Part shown: positions 44,055-55,538 of the stretch, in pieces
Position numbering within the stretch: position 1 is the stretch's first letter
Layout: each line of letters starts with the position of its first letter
Assembly (NCBI RefSeq): GCF_001653235.2
Contig: NC_035794.1
Coordinates: forward strand, 2,418,001-2,482,000
DNA from: Pochonia chlamydosporia 170
Taxonomy: Eukaryota > Ascomycota > Sordariomycetes > Hypocreales > Clavicipitaceae
Direction: 5' to 3'
DNA: 64,000 nt
Program-made: the position numbers and the translations under genes
Notes under the pieces: generated by a model
What the model was told of the DNA's origin: nothing
Seen by the model: the letters and a program-made list of their open reading frames with translations, nothing else
Database searches by the model: none

Positions 44055-47000
44055 AAGTCTCTGGTGGTCTTTGTTGTTGAAGGATGTACAACTTGAAAGT
44101 GGGAGTTGAGGGGAGATCGTGAGTGTCAGGGAGGATATCTTATAATTGGAATGAAACTAGAAGACCTGTTACTATAAACATGATAGCAAGATAGATAGTC
44201 TTATAGAAATTTATCGCACCTTACTGTATAGACTCTATCACTAGGATAGATGACCTAATCAGAGGGGGGATAATCTAGTAAGAGATAATTTCTCTGCTGG
44301 CACGCCTTGAAAGCGTCTCCTGACCTGTGTCCTAAAACAATCAAATCACCACTAGGTACATACATTATAAGAGGCACTGTCACTCGTGCATTGCTATCAC
44401 GCCGCCAGCATCTCCTGGTAGACGGAACTTGCACGAACATGCAAAGGAACGTTATCAAACAGCAGGGAAGTATAGCATTCCTGGATCGGAAAGAGTGATT
44501 TATTTACCCCCTAGTAGGAACAAACTCTGATAACTCCGTTCTTTGCCATCTCACGAGCATCCCAAGGTAGCCCTAGTTCAGCCATTCAAGAATTGCTGGT
44601 AGATTTGAGCTGTGCAGTCTAGGTCCCCGGCTCTGTCGAGACTCTAGAAACGAGCGCGTATAAAACGTCTGGTCTGGTCCACCTGCTGCTGCCACCAATG
44701 GCTACCTCGAGTGCAGCAACAACCTATCTTTCAGTCCATGTCAAGTCTACAATCGTCACAGTAGCATCTTGACTCTGTATTGGTGTCCAATTTTCTTGCC
44801 CCTAAACTTTAATCAGCAACTGTCGTAAAATCTCGATACCGGATCTGGCGCCACCTACATCTTCCCTCTTCCAGGTAGGATCTGGCTCTTCTCCCTGGCA
44901 ACCACAGTAACCTTTTACCTCCATACAGCGGACCTCCTTAAAGTCATCACCTCTGCAAAATCCCCCCCGTTCGCCATAGTTCAGGACATTCTATACCAGA
45001 AATAGGTATAGGTACGCTTTGCTCTTCTCTTTTCCCGCAGCGACGGCAATTTGCCATTCGGCTTTTGAAGGCGCACATTGCAACGAAATATGGATTGGTT
45101 CTTGTTGTGCATCGGCTTGAAATGGATACAGTAGGCCGGGAGGTGCACTTATATATCCATATTGGTGATTGCCAAATTGAACTACCTTTGAAATGAACCA
45201 TCAAATAATTTTCTAGGTTCATCCTGTCTGAGAAGTGTCTCAAGTCTTTGTGGAAAAGAATCATGTTTTTGGGCGTCCCGGTGGTGATTGTTCGTGGTAA
45301 GAGCATGGGAATTCCTTGCACACAATGACGACTTGCGATTCGATTTCTGCAAATATAGGATGGGACTGGCTGAACATCTTATAAACCAAGATATCACGGC
45401 GCTATCTGGTGCGTTTAGGCCAGAACCGTCAAGTGCAACAAGCAAGCTATTCAAAAACAAGACCCATGAAGTTACGTGGTGGCTACGGCCCATCAAACGT
45501 AATGAGCTGCTGTATGTTAGACGTACAGCAGCTGAAGGGGTCTCAGGTCTGAGAACACTCTCTTTGTCTCTCCACACTTTGCCGGCGGAGCAGTCCGCAT
45601 TCACAATAAACAACGTGGTACAAGTTTCGTTGAGTAGCAAAGGCTTGAAAGGCACCAGAAGTGGTGGCGAGTCATGCTCGGTCCGCACCTGGTCATCTTA
45701 GTCGTGGGAATTCTTTGAATTGTATGTGTCATGATGACACAGAGAATCTGGACGTTATTTCCGACGCCTCTTCCAAGATGATATTCATTGATGGTGTTGC
45801 CGCTCTGTGCCTCCACAAAGGGACAGTCTGTCGACGGTGCACGTCATTGGTACATAGATGAAGTATGCGGCTCCGGGCATGTCATGCTTGACGCAGACTC
45901 CCCGCGGTTTGACTGTCGACCCCCATACCATTGTCCAAAACTCATGTCAGGTCGGGACCCATTTGGCCATGCGCTGTGGCTGGCACCTTGGCCGTGTTTG
46001 GTCAGTCAGACCGCCGCAGGCTGGGCTCTTTCGATTCCGTGTACGTCATTTGAGGGCAGCTTGTAAGTGAAACTCCTGTTGGCTATTCGCTCGATGCTTT
46101 GATTCAAGGTGGAAATCCCGCGAGATGGTGTTGCATTTGGTTTGGCCCGAAACGACAGCCGACGACAGGTATGTCCCAACGAGGTTAGATGGTTTCGGCA
46201 GGAGCCGAGATGTCACAGCGCCACTACAAGGCTTAGTGCATGGGGACCAAAAAGTATCTGTCAGAACTTTGACTCTACAAAGTCGGTGCAGTTGGGCTTC
46301 ATATCCTGCAACTAAAAAGTTTCTGATTACCACCCGCTACCTCATACCGCGCAGTGCACCTGACACCATGACATGCCAACACCCACTAGCTGCGAGAGTC
46401 GTGGAGATGACGGTCCGGTCGGTCGGGATGGGCTATTTCCGGTGCCTAAAAGAGGCGTCTGACGACAGGAACTTCAAGGTACGATAAAAGGGGGTTGGGC
46501 GGCCGGTGGACGACCAGCCATCGGTTCACATCATCACCACGATCTTATGAGCATTCTAGTGCCTTTGACACGAATACAGAGTATGGCTACATTCCGCTAT
46601 ACGCGCCGTGCTCTACTGCGTTAAGTCACAAAGCCACCTTCACTTCACTAAATCAAGAGGTCCCCACCAGATTTCCCATCAAAGAAATGACCGCTAGATC
46701 ATTTGCCTCGAAGAGAACGATGCAAAGAGATGGTATTGTGTCTGACGACATGTCCCTCTATGTGCGAGAGTAAGATTCCCCACACGAGCGGCATTTGTTG
46801 ACCTGGCTAGGACCATGTTGATATCCACCTTGCAAGGTTTCGTCCGGCCGCAGCATCGGACATCAATTAAAGTCAGCACACACCATGGACACTAGATTCA
46901 CCTGTTCCGCGGAATCAGAATTCAATTCGTTCGAGCAACTATCTCGGCCGGGGCATACAACGACCCAGCCCCAGGCTGTCCACAGCGAGTGAGGCCATCC

Positions 47001-47240
47001 ACATCCCACGCTCATCCCATGCAGGTCATCACATCAAGTTGCCGTCTCATATTCCTCCAAAATCTCGGTCCTCGCTACGGGTGCATAGATGTATTCCTCC
47101 ATATCAATCGTCGGCGAATATAACGTCTGTTCACGGGCAACACACAAAAGCAGTCAAGTTGGTTGGCCGTTTGATTTGGTGATTTGGGCCATCAATTTAC
47201 GCCGAGTGACTTCCAGGCTCCTGTGCAACACATCAAATCA

Positions 47241-48862
47241 CTAGGTGCACCCGTCAAGCCAGCTGAACCTCACGCTGTCCGTCCCCCTATTCCCACAATA
47301 CATAAACACCAACAAAGCAGACACCAGCCCGCACGCCAACGGGATGGAAATCGCCCAAAACACGGGAAACATGGCCTCCCCAGCGGCCCACTGTCCGCCC
47401 ATACTAAAGACGGCAGCAATGGCATTAATCGGCAAGAAAAAGGTACCCACGAGCGCCAGGGCCAGCAGTATCTTGTTCTGGGCAAAGGCAATCCTGTTCT
47501 GCTGCACCGTTATCTGATTGAGTTCGTGGGTTCTCTGTGCCTCGAGCACATTGGTCTCGCCCACGATGTGTGTCATGCTTGCGTCGAGGCGTTCGTGGAT
47601 CTGCGCCATGAGATATTCGAGCTGCCTCAGGTCGTCCGCCAATTCATCGGCCATTGCGTCTTCTTCTGGGGTAGACCCGTCGGCGAGACTCCAAAATCGT
47701 CGGCCCTTGGACTGGCACGAGGCGAGCTGCTCTCTGAGGAGCGTGCGGTACCACGGGATGCGACGGCGGTTGAGAAACAGGTTCCGCATGGCGTCTCTCA
47801 GCATTTCCGACGTGGATTTATTGTTGCCGTCGCCGTGCTGCAGCGCCCATTCTATCGAGTTTAGATCGCGGGTGTAGTAGGTGATGAGGTGGTTCCACTC
47901 AAAGTTGACTATCCTGTACAAATTCTGGACAACGGCCATGGGACTCGGGATGCCTGCGGCCTGCAAGTTGGTGTTGTTCTTCATGCAGTTCACCAAGAGG
48001 TCGCTTGGCGAGGCGCTGTCCACGTACCAATCGCCATGAATGACGTGGTACGTGGGAATGAGAGACCCGGGTAGGCCAGTGAGTCTCGGCGGCTCATCGA
48101 GTAGAATGACTCCTACGCTCGTTAGCCTGCCCCTTCGCATACCCTTTCGCATACCCCTTCACATGGGCTTGCGTTGGCCTACCAAGGTTCCAAGGGTTGC
48201 CGGCGCCTCGATTAAACCACGCGGCGGCCTGCGTGCGAGTAACGGCCAAAGGGCAAAACGCAGACGACACACCGCCCGTATCGGTTCTCTGGACAGGATT
48301 CATCGGCCCCCATGTTCTCTCGATCCTCCAAGAGCCCCCTCTTCGCCCAGCCTTTTGCACCTGTCTGTACCCCAAGGTGAATGGTCTGTCAAATTCTCTG
48401 GCAGTGACGTAGGTAAAGGCGACGTGCTGTTGCTTGGTCACAACGGACGGCATCGATGCAAGCTGGTGACGGACATTGGCAAAGTTAAACGACGGCTGGT
48501 CACGGAGGTAGGTTTCGAGGAACTTGAGAAACGACAGGCGGTTGCTTTGCGATACCTTGTTTGCGAGGAGGAGTCCCAGCGTGCGAGCATCTGCTTTTTC
48601 GATGATGAGTATGTCTGCAGTTTGCGGGACTTGGTCGTCTGTCTGCGAGGTGCCAGAAGTCAAGAGTTTTTCGTCGAAATCGGGATACTCGGGTTGTCGG
48701 TTTTGTGTCAACCTGACGCACCGTATCCTGGCTGTTCACTCGGGTTACTCTCGATCACCAATATCGGTACAGAAACGTACATTTACCGTCACAGGGGGCG
48801 CCCTTTCCAGCAAGAAACTCGTAAAGGCTGGGAAACTGTATACATTCGTGTTTGGACAACAT
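47241..48862 (-). CDS. CorA-like divalent metal transporter protein
   Basis: Three exons: 48787-48862 (MLSKHECIQFPSLYEF...), 48183-48731 and 47241-48112, all phase-consistent, giving 498 residues. The first donor GTAAAT joins APCD to ARIRCVRLTQ. The N-terminal domain is soluble and includes FDEKLLTSGTSQ. Long helices follow (LRDAMRNLFLNRRRIPWYRTLL, then HERLDASMTHIVGETNVLEAQRTHEL), and the C-terminus has two transmembrane helices, ILLALALVGTFFLPINAIAAVF and FWAISIPLACGLVSALLVFMY. The loop between them reads SMGGQWAAGEAMF, so the canonical GMN motif of CorA magnesium channels is absent; many fungal CorA-like paralogues share this, and transport by this protein is unproven. The second intron (48113-48182) contains a short tandem repeat. 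Confidence 0.8.
48130..48160. repeat. 12-base tandem repeat inside a CorA-gene intron
   Basis: Two full copies and one partial copy of CCCCTTCGCATA (plus strand) fill nearly half of the 70-base intron 48113-48182. The branch site CTAAC and acceptor lie just beyond. Confidence 0.7.
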
Positions 48863-50269
48863 GGTCAGGTCTGCCGTTCTGTTGTGTTGACAAGTTCTCT
48901 GGACCACTGCGTTCTTTGCGAGTTGGCATTTTGGGACGACTACCGCCATTCCTGCAGGTGACCCAGCTGAATGCCAGGATTGCTGCAGGTCGTGCCATGG
49001 TGAAGCTGTATGCAATATCTGACCAGTGCCGTCTGTCAACTGATATAGCCAGGACCACTGCTCTGCATCGATGGGGTGTCTGCTTGCCAGGCCGAATCAC
49101 CTAGTGGTCAATTTCTTGATTCCATCATATTTTCTGGCCTGCCGAGCGTTATGTCTAGAGTCAGATACTTCGCAATGAGGTTCAAAATGAGGTTCAAACC
49201 GCATCGCATTGTCAGTCACTCTGATTTCTGTCGGCAGATTCCACACCCATCAACCCAAGTCAGAAGCTGGAGGAGTCTCCAACGCTCGTTGACCCAAAGC
49301 TCGATTTGCCAGACGTGAGGCTCCAACATTGCCTCCTCCAAGCACCAGAGTCCGCCTTGTGGCGCGGAACCGGTGGCGCATGTCAGTCAGAAAGCACAGC
49401 CATCGAGCATAGGCCGCCTCACTCATAGGGATCCGAAGCAGTCGAATTGGTGGGTGGACGGTTCGTTGCCTTTCCACGCCATGCCGCCCACGCCGCCCAG
49501 CTGGGTGGGCCTCGCCGTTGCTGCAGCGTCCACTCGCTCTCGGGTCATGCTATTAATGGCAGTCAATGACAATCCAATGTGGACAATAGCTGCCAATCCA
49601 TGGGAATCTAGTGGCTGCGGCTGACGGTCGCTGGCTCCAACAAAGCGGCCCAGGGCGTCGCGCCGCACAACTTTGACTGGCGAAAATGTCAATGGTCAGA
49701 GGTTGAGTGTTGTCAATTGGATCCCAGCTCAGATACGAGCAAGCGGGTGCAGGTGCAGGCGCAATCGAGGGTCCTTGCCGTTTGGTTGCACAGCACGGCT
49801 CTTCATCTGCGCCAAACATTCAGTCCACTTCGATTACCTCCCCTTTTTATCCTCTACATAAACATTCTTACATCTCACCCTCATCACCATCCGTGAAACC
49901 TACCCGCCTTCATCGACACCTGTTGTGTATGACGCCAAGCCCCTGCGCTGCCAGTTGACGTAGCTCTGCGACCTTTGAAGCCGCCCGACGACTCAGCCTC
50001 AGTGCCGACCTGGTTGCTCCGGCTCTTGCAGATCCACTTCCCTCCACAGCGACAAAGGAAGACTCCAGTTGACGTGGGCGACAAGTGACGACGACTTTTG
50101 TTACGACGTGCCTGGCGCAGCTGACAGTCTTTTATCGCCGATTGCGCTGTTTTTCAACTCATTTCTTCGGACAAGAATTGCTGCCGAACCGATTGCCGCC
50201 ATTCTCCTTTCGACAACACCACGAACACATCACCCGCCCGAGTAAACACAGCACCAAACCACCAACACC
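48863..50269. other. Divergent intergenic region, 1.4 kb
   Basis: It separates CorA (minus) from the MARVEL-type gene (plus) and holds both promoters. No coding signal was accepted in it; an additional upstream CorA exon is possible. Confidence 0.4.
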
Positions 50270-51218
50270 ATGGGTCTCGAATTCGACCCCGACCTCGTCC
50301 CTCGCGTCAAGCTTGGGCTGCACTGTGCCCAGATTCTCCTGGGTCTCGTCGGATGGTGTATGAGCATTGCCGTCTTCACAGGAAAAGATGCCAAAGTTGT
50401 CGGCAACAATGGATGGGCATTTGGAGTGGTACGTTGGCGATGGGTGCCGTCCCAGCAGCCCGGAAGAAGCAATCGACTGACCGTGAACAGTTCCTCCTCT
50501 CCATCCCCGCCTGGGTCTATCTCATCATGACGCCGCGATTTGCACGCACTCGCAAGTTTGCCGAGCCTCACGCCATGCTGGGTGTCGACGTTGCCTTTAC
50601 CATCATTTGGCTGTCGGCGTTTGCAGCCCAAGCAGCGTACAACTCGTCGGGGCTCTGCGGCCAAGCGTGCGGCGTCAGCAAGGGAGTTGTGGCTCTAGGC
50701 GTCTTTGTCTGGTACGTCCCCCCCCTTTCCTTTTAATCCTTCCCCTTGCGAGCACATCCACGGCTAACGACTTGTTCAGCCTCCTGTTTGGTGCCACCAC
50801 CTTCATCAGCGCCTACACCCTGACGTACTGGAGATTCCACGGTAGCCTCCCGGGCTACGACAATCGCAAGCTCCGTGGGGGTGATAACAACATTGATCCC
50901 GACAAGGCTGCCTTCTCCATGGCGCCTCACGACGAGGAAGCGTATGAGCGAGTCAACGCGGACGACCACGAGAACAATGCGTTCTCGGAGCCAAGACCAT
51001 ATGGCAACGCTAACCCCTACAGCCACGATGACGATGATCCTGATCGATATGGTGCTCTCCCTCCCCGCAGAAACGACCTGTTCAACCAAGACACCGAGTA
51101 CAGCTCTGGCGGTGCAGGGCTGTCCACTACAGACCACACCTACGGCGGCTCACAGGTGAGCTACAACGACGAGCCGGCCAAGTTTCCCGCCGGCAACTAT
51201 GACCGCGTGGATCGATAA
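50270..51218 (+). CDS. MARVEL-type four-helix membrane protein
   Basis: Three exons: 50270-50428, 50491-50711 and 50780-51218, in phase, giving 272 residues. Four hydrophobic segments: KLGLHCAQILLGLVGWCMSIAVF, FLLSIPAWVYLIM, LGVDVAFTIIWLSAFAAQAAY and GVVALGVFVCLLFGATTFISAYTLTYW. The loop between helices three and four carries a close cysteine pair (GLCGQACGV), and the basic-polar start (MGLEFDPDLVPRVKLG) is typical of fungal MARVEL-domain proteins. A long acidic, Asn/Tyr/Asp-rich cytosolic tail follows. MARVEL proteins organise membrane microdomains such as eisosomes; the exact role of this one is unknown. Both splice junctions (GTACGT donors) are good. Confidence 0.78.
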
Positions 51219-51570
51219 GCCCGGTGCGGAGGGATGGGGACAGAAATAGACATAGACTGCTGTAGAGTATGGGACATTGGGTACATCATTGCAGGCATGG
51301 ATTTGGGGCGGATCCTGGTTTTGGATACCTGTATTGGCGTTACGGAGTCATCTGTGCGGCATGTAGCTGCTGGCAGAATGACATGATACCCTTTTTGGGA
51401 TGTATATAGACGGAATCACAAGAATGTATTGCCGAGTAGGATGGTGTCTGCGCCAACAGTCCAATGAACCCAAACTGCCGTGCCGGAAAGTGCCACGCTT
51501 CATCAAGTATGAATTTGAAAATCAGTATGCATAACCAGTACTCCAAACGCCAAACGCAGTCTCAACGACA
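51219..51570. other. Convergent 3' intergenic region
   Basis: This 352-base gap holds the 3' ends of the MARVEL-type and NOP16 genes. No gene seen. Confidence 0.5.
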
Positions 51571-52258
51571 CTAATCTCCCCTCATCTTGCGAATCCTCCT
51601 CCCAATATCCCTAGCAGTCTGCTGCATGGGATTCAACCTCGCATCCCGCGCCATCGCCGCATAGTCATCCCCATGCCTCCTCACCAGCTTCTCCAACCAT
51701 TCCCTCTCCCCCTCGCTCTGATACCTCTCCACCTTGGGCGCCGGATTCCTCGACTCCCCAATCAACTCCTTCACCACGTCCGTCGCCTCGTCCACCTCCC
51801 GCTCCGCAATCCCACCCCACTCCTCCTCTTTCTCGGAATCCGAATCAAGATTATTCAACGGATCATCGAGGGGATTGGGCTTTGATGGCCCCAACACACG
51901 AATAATCTTGCCGTCGGCGTCGCGCTCGACTTTGGCTTCCGATATGACTGCCTTTTCGACAGATGTGATGGCAAAGGGATCGTTTTTAGACGTGCCCATA
52001 CGCAAAGTCTTTTCTGTGCCGCCGGTGGGGGCTTTGAGACGGGCGACGAGGCCGAGGCGGCGGTAGTTTTGCGAGAGGGTTTCTTTCTTGTTCCTGGGGG
52101 GGTTAGCTGGCGGTGGTGGTGGCGGGGATGGGATGGACGAACCAGTTCTTGGCAATGATGTCGTTACCGCGGGGGTTGAGGATCTTCTTGGTCTTGTTGG
52201 ATTGTTTGACCGGTTGTCGGCCGGAGCGGCGCTTCTTTTTTTGCAGTTCGCGGCCCAT
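51571..52258 (-). CDS. NOP16: Nucleolar protein 16, 60S ribosome biogenesis factor
   Basis: Homologue of Nop16, a nucleolar component of early pre-60S particles needed for 25S rRNA maturation. Two exons: 52143-52258 and 51571-52093, joined through a 49-base intron (GTTCGT...CCCAG) that splits a Trp codon, giving 212 residues. The N-terminus is a Lys/Arg-rich nucleolar targeting segment (MGRELQKKKRRSGRQPVKQS) followed by the conserved NPRGNDIIAKNW-NKKETLSQNYRRLGL block. The C-terminus has the other family signature, from YQSEGEREWLEKLVRRHGDDY to RDARLNPMQQTARDIGRRI. Length fits the family (yeast 231). An acidic linker lies between them. The gene lies head-to-tail after the oxidoreductase gene. 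Confidence 0.93.
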
Positions 52259-52465
52259 CGTGTTGGTGTGCTGGTATATGGTGTGTGGTAATGTGGTATG
52301 TGAGGTTGGATGAGTGTTGCTTCAAAATTTCTGTCTCTTATCGATAAGATATGTGTGGGGCGCCTGCACCCAAATTGCCCTGGCGTCCTTTAGTGTGGCG
52401 TCACCTTGGGTGAGATGCAGGTAAGCCACAACCCCGAGTACATCCGTCGTCTTCACTTATCTCTA

Positions 52466-53840
52466 TCATACCCTAAACTTCCGTGGATCCAACTTTTCTA
52501 TATTGGCACTCTTGGCCTCCCCGTCAAACACATACTCCGACATCAATTTGCCCGTTGCTGGACCATTTTGAATCCCCCAGCACGTATGGCCGGAAGCAAC
52601 CCACAGGCCGGGTACCGTCGTCGGTCCCATCAATGGGCCGCTCTCCTGTCCGAAACGCATGTGTCGTGGCAAGTAACATGATTGCTTGGCTTTGATGGGC
52701 GCAGCGGCCAAGACTGGGCTGAATGTGCTGATGTACGCGATGATGTCGTCGCATTGCGCTTCGTCGCACTCGACCTGGTCGACAGTGTCCAGCAACGGAA
52801 CGGTTGTATCCGGCTCACCTACATGTGGCTGTCAGTGGGGGCCCATTGGCAAGAAGCACACTTTTGCAACTCACCACACGCGTATGCCTCGCCAAATGGT
52901 CGTGCGTAAATCTCGGGGTCGACGTGGTTCTTGTGCATCCTTCTTTGGCCCAGCTTTGCCCGGTGCTCCGGGACATAGTCGCTGGGCAGCTGTATATCAG
53001 TAAAGACGGCAAACGGCGACACGTTGGCATCGTAAACGACGCTATGTGCTCGTAGGCCCTCGACCTTTGCCCGCGGCAGTAATCTGCCCGTCCAGGGACC
53101 AGCAGTGACAATGACATCAGTCGGGTCCTTGATTTCAATCGTCTCTCCCGTACTTCTATCGAGGTATTCAACCTTGTCAACAGATGCTTTCGACGAGACA
53201 ATCTTGGTCACCTTGGCATGCATCCTCATGTCAACGCCGGCCGCTTGCGCCAGTTGACCAATCGACGTGGTAAAGTGAAATGGGTGCACTTGTGAGGTCT
53301 CCGTGGTGCCAGGGCCGCCCATCTCTGCCCAGCTCGTTATCAAATCCCGATCAACCCAGTCCAATTCTCTGGGCAGTATACCGTCTTGCAACAGCTCTTT
53401 TGCGGCGGCATCCTGCTTTGGTAATTTTTGCCACTCCCTGTCCCCTCCGTCCTTAAACTGCTGCATCTCCCTGAGCTTCGTCCTTGACACGACGGCCTCG
53501 AAGCTCCCGCATTGCAGCCTCCTGTAGCCCCATTTCTGCGCGCCGTCGTGGTCCGCTGCCAGTTGGGCGTGCAGCTTGTACGATAGAGGCACAATGCTGG
53601 CAGGGTATGCCCACAGAGCCAACAGACCACCAGCCTTGCCAGAAGCGCCGCCTGCCAACGACGGGCCGGCCTCGAGGAGAGTAATTGTATGCAGGGCCGG
53701 GTTAAACTTTGGATGGCGAGTCAGGTAGTAGGCCGTCGTGCAGCCAATGATGCCGCCTCCTGCAACGGTGTTAGAGGTCGTGAGCAGACGAGGAGGTTGA
53801 TTCACCTACCGACAATGACAATATTGCGCTTTCCGTCCAT
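52466..53840 (-). CDS. FAD-dependent oxidoreductase, DAO family
   Basis: Glycine/D-amino-acid-oxidase-type flavoenzyme. Three exons: 53810-53840 (MDGKRNIVIVG), 52875-53759 and 52466-52818, with introns of 50 and 56 bases in phase, giving 422 residues. The first splice completes the dinucleotide-binding motif (IVIVGGGIIGCTTAYYL) that characterises FAD binding. GGASGKAGGLLALWA supports the second FAD contact, TDVIVTAGPWTGRLLP the third, and the C-terminal VASGHTCWGIQNGPATGKLMSEYV is the conserved closing motif of the family. There is no signal peptide. The substrate (amino acid, sarcosine-like amine or other) cannot be told from sequence; the nearest relatives are uncharacterised fungal and bacterial DAO proteins often linked to Tda3. 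Confidence 0.88.
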
Positions 53841-54491
53841 GTCACTGCAGCTGATGTAAGACGCAGGTGATGTCCTGGACGGTAGATGTTCTGGCAGATG
53901 TCTGGCAGATGGTGGCGCATCGGCCAGCAGAGCTTGGCTGGGTATCAAAGATGGTGGGCAATCATGGATGACGCAAGCGGGGTCTTTCTGCAGTCTTCTG
54001 CAAACCGGAGATGCTGCCGTTCTTGGGTACCTTGCGCGTTGAGCAACTGGATTAAACGGACCAAGGTCGTCCCGACAAATTTGCATCTATAAACGCGATG
54101 TGAAATGATTGTAAATGGATGAAAAGACGTCGACAGCATATGAATGCCGTCAGGGGACGAAACGGGCAAAGTGCATGTCCATTGCCAGGCCACTGCCCCT
54201 CGCTATTGCCGACGGAAGCTAAGGACAGTGAGACCAGCATCATTTGATTTTGTATGCCCCCTTGGCCCCTTCCTTATCGCATCTATTCCCATTTCATCAA
54301 GCTTCAGTCGGCTGCGGAGCAACCACCCACCGAATACCCACCGATCCCAGTCGGAGCTCCTGAGCTTCTTGTGCCATCCTCTCACACTACGTCACACAAC
54401 GACCCTCTACATCAATGTTCTCTTAGCTGCAATTCTCTCGGATACAGTCACTGCCGAGGTCTCCCAACCACATCAAACCAACTTCATCCCC
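53841..54491. promoter_or_regulatory. Divergent promoter region, oxidoreductase/peroxidase
   Basis: About 650 bases between a flavoenzyme gene (minus) and the glutathione peroxidase gene (plus). Because flavin oxidases often release hydrogen peroxide, co-expression is conceivable, but no shared element was recognised. Confidence 0.4.
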
Positions 54492-55218
54492 ATGAATCGA
54501 CCCATCTGCCATCGCGCACTCCAACACTCCATCGCTCCATCATCCATCTTCGCACAAACCTGTGCAGCATCAATCAGTCCCAGGCCATCGCAATTCATTG
54601 CTTCTCACTCTCATCCTACCATCATCCAGCCAACACCACGCCTATTCGCCACCATGGCCTCTGCAACCAGCTTCTACGACTTCAAGCCGCTCGACAGTTT
54701 GTCCCTCTTCTTGCCACCCCTCGCACCGCAGCGCAATGTACTAACCCCTCGCAGAACGCGGCCAGGAGGTCCCCCTCGCCGACTACAAAGGCAAAGTCGT
54801 CCTCGTTGTCAACACGGCCTCCAAGTGCGGCTTCACACCGCAGTACGAGGGCCTCGAGAAGATTTACAAGTCCATCAAGGACAAGTATCCTGATGACTTT
54901 ACCATTCTCGGCTTCCCTTGCAACCAGTTTGGCGGCCAGGAACCCGGCACCGATGACGAGATTCAGAACTTTTGCCTCGTCAACTATGGCGTCAGCTTCC
55001 CCATTATGCAAAAGATTGATGTGAATGGCGACAAGGCAAGTGACCTGTACGAGTGGCTCAAGGCCGAGAAGCCCGGCTTGATGGGTCTGAAGCGCATCAA
55101 GTGGAACTTTGAAAAGTTCCTCGTCGGCCGCGATGGCACCGTCAAGGGTCGCTGGGCGAGCACCACGAAGCCCGAGTCGCTGGAGAAGCCGATTCTCGAC
55201 GAGTTGGAGAAGAAGTAG
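54492..55218 (+). CDS. Thiol peroxidase of the glutathione peroxidase family
   Basis: Glutathione-peroxidase-fold thiol peroxidase (yeast Hyr1/Gpx3 relative) that reduces hydrogen and lipid peroxides, usually with thioredoxin. Exons 54492-54696 and 54755-55218 join in phase (intron GTTTGT...CTAAC...GCAG). Two in-frame starts exist. The ATG at 54492 adds a 54-residue Ser/His/Arg-rich leader of mitochondrial type (total 222 residues); the ATG at 54654 has strong context (CGCCACCATGG) and gives the cytosolic 168-residue form. In the short numbering the peroxidatic Cys is 39 (NTASKCGFT), Cys 70 and Gln 72 lie in GFPCNQFGGQEPG, the likely resolving Cys is 88, and the catalytic Trp is in WNFEKFLV. 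No selenocysteine. Confidence 0.92.
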
Positions 55219-55538
55219 CGGAGCCGATGCCGGCGATGTGTTGAAGCGTCCGGGGATCAAGGTACGGCGTGAGTGTCAGCGGTGCTCCCTCGCGAGCAGG
55301 TTTCTGTATATATGAATCTTGTCCATTGCCCTTCAGGACCAAGACAATGAATAGACATCACGTTGCATGCAGTGGGTGGACCGACTCGATGTGCATCACA
55401 GATGTCCAAGTTGAAAAGGCGGCGCACCTCCACTCCCACATCGACTCTACACTGACTAATCACATCAGTCGGCCTGGCGCAGTAGAACAAAGAAACGTTT
55501 GATTCGACCTGTCCACTACCGCTACATGACAACCACAC
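55219..55538. other. Convergent 3' intergenic region
   Basis: About 320 bases between the peroxidase stop and the stop of the small secreted protein. No gene seen. Confidence 0.5.

Larger units (their letters stand above)
43570..47240. other. Long gene-poor stretch with possible gene relics
   Basis: About 3.7 kb, the emptiest part of the island, with AT-rich patches and an A13-type run near 43910. Overlapping open frames at 45288-45701 (plus) and 45182-45688 (minus) both look partly protein-like, and frames at 45788-46066 and 46495-46773 (plus) have scattered cysteines; none has an ATG-supported, family-like sequence. These may be exons of decayed genes. No transposase, LTR or terminal inverted repeat was recognised. 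Confidence 0.4.

Noticed and set aside
45182..45701. Overlapping plus- and minus-strand frames of 137 and 168 codons
   Set aside because: Both look partly protein-like, but neither has an ATG-supported family match; at most one is real and I could not choose, so no gene is called.
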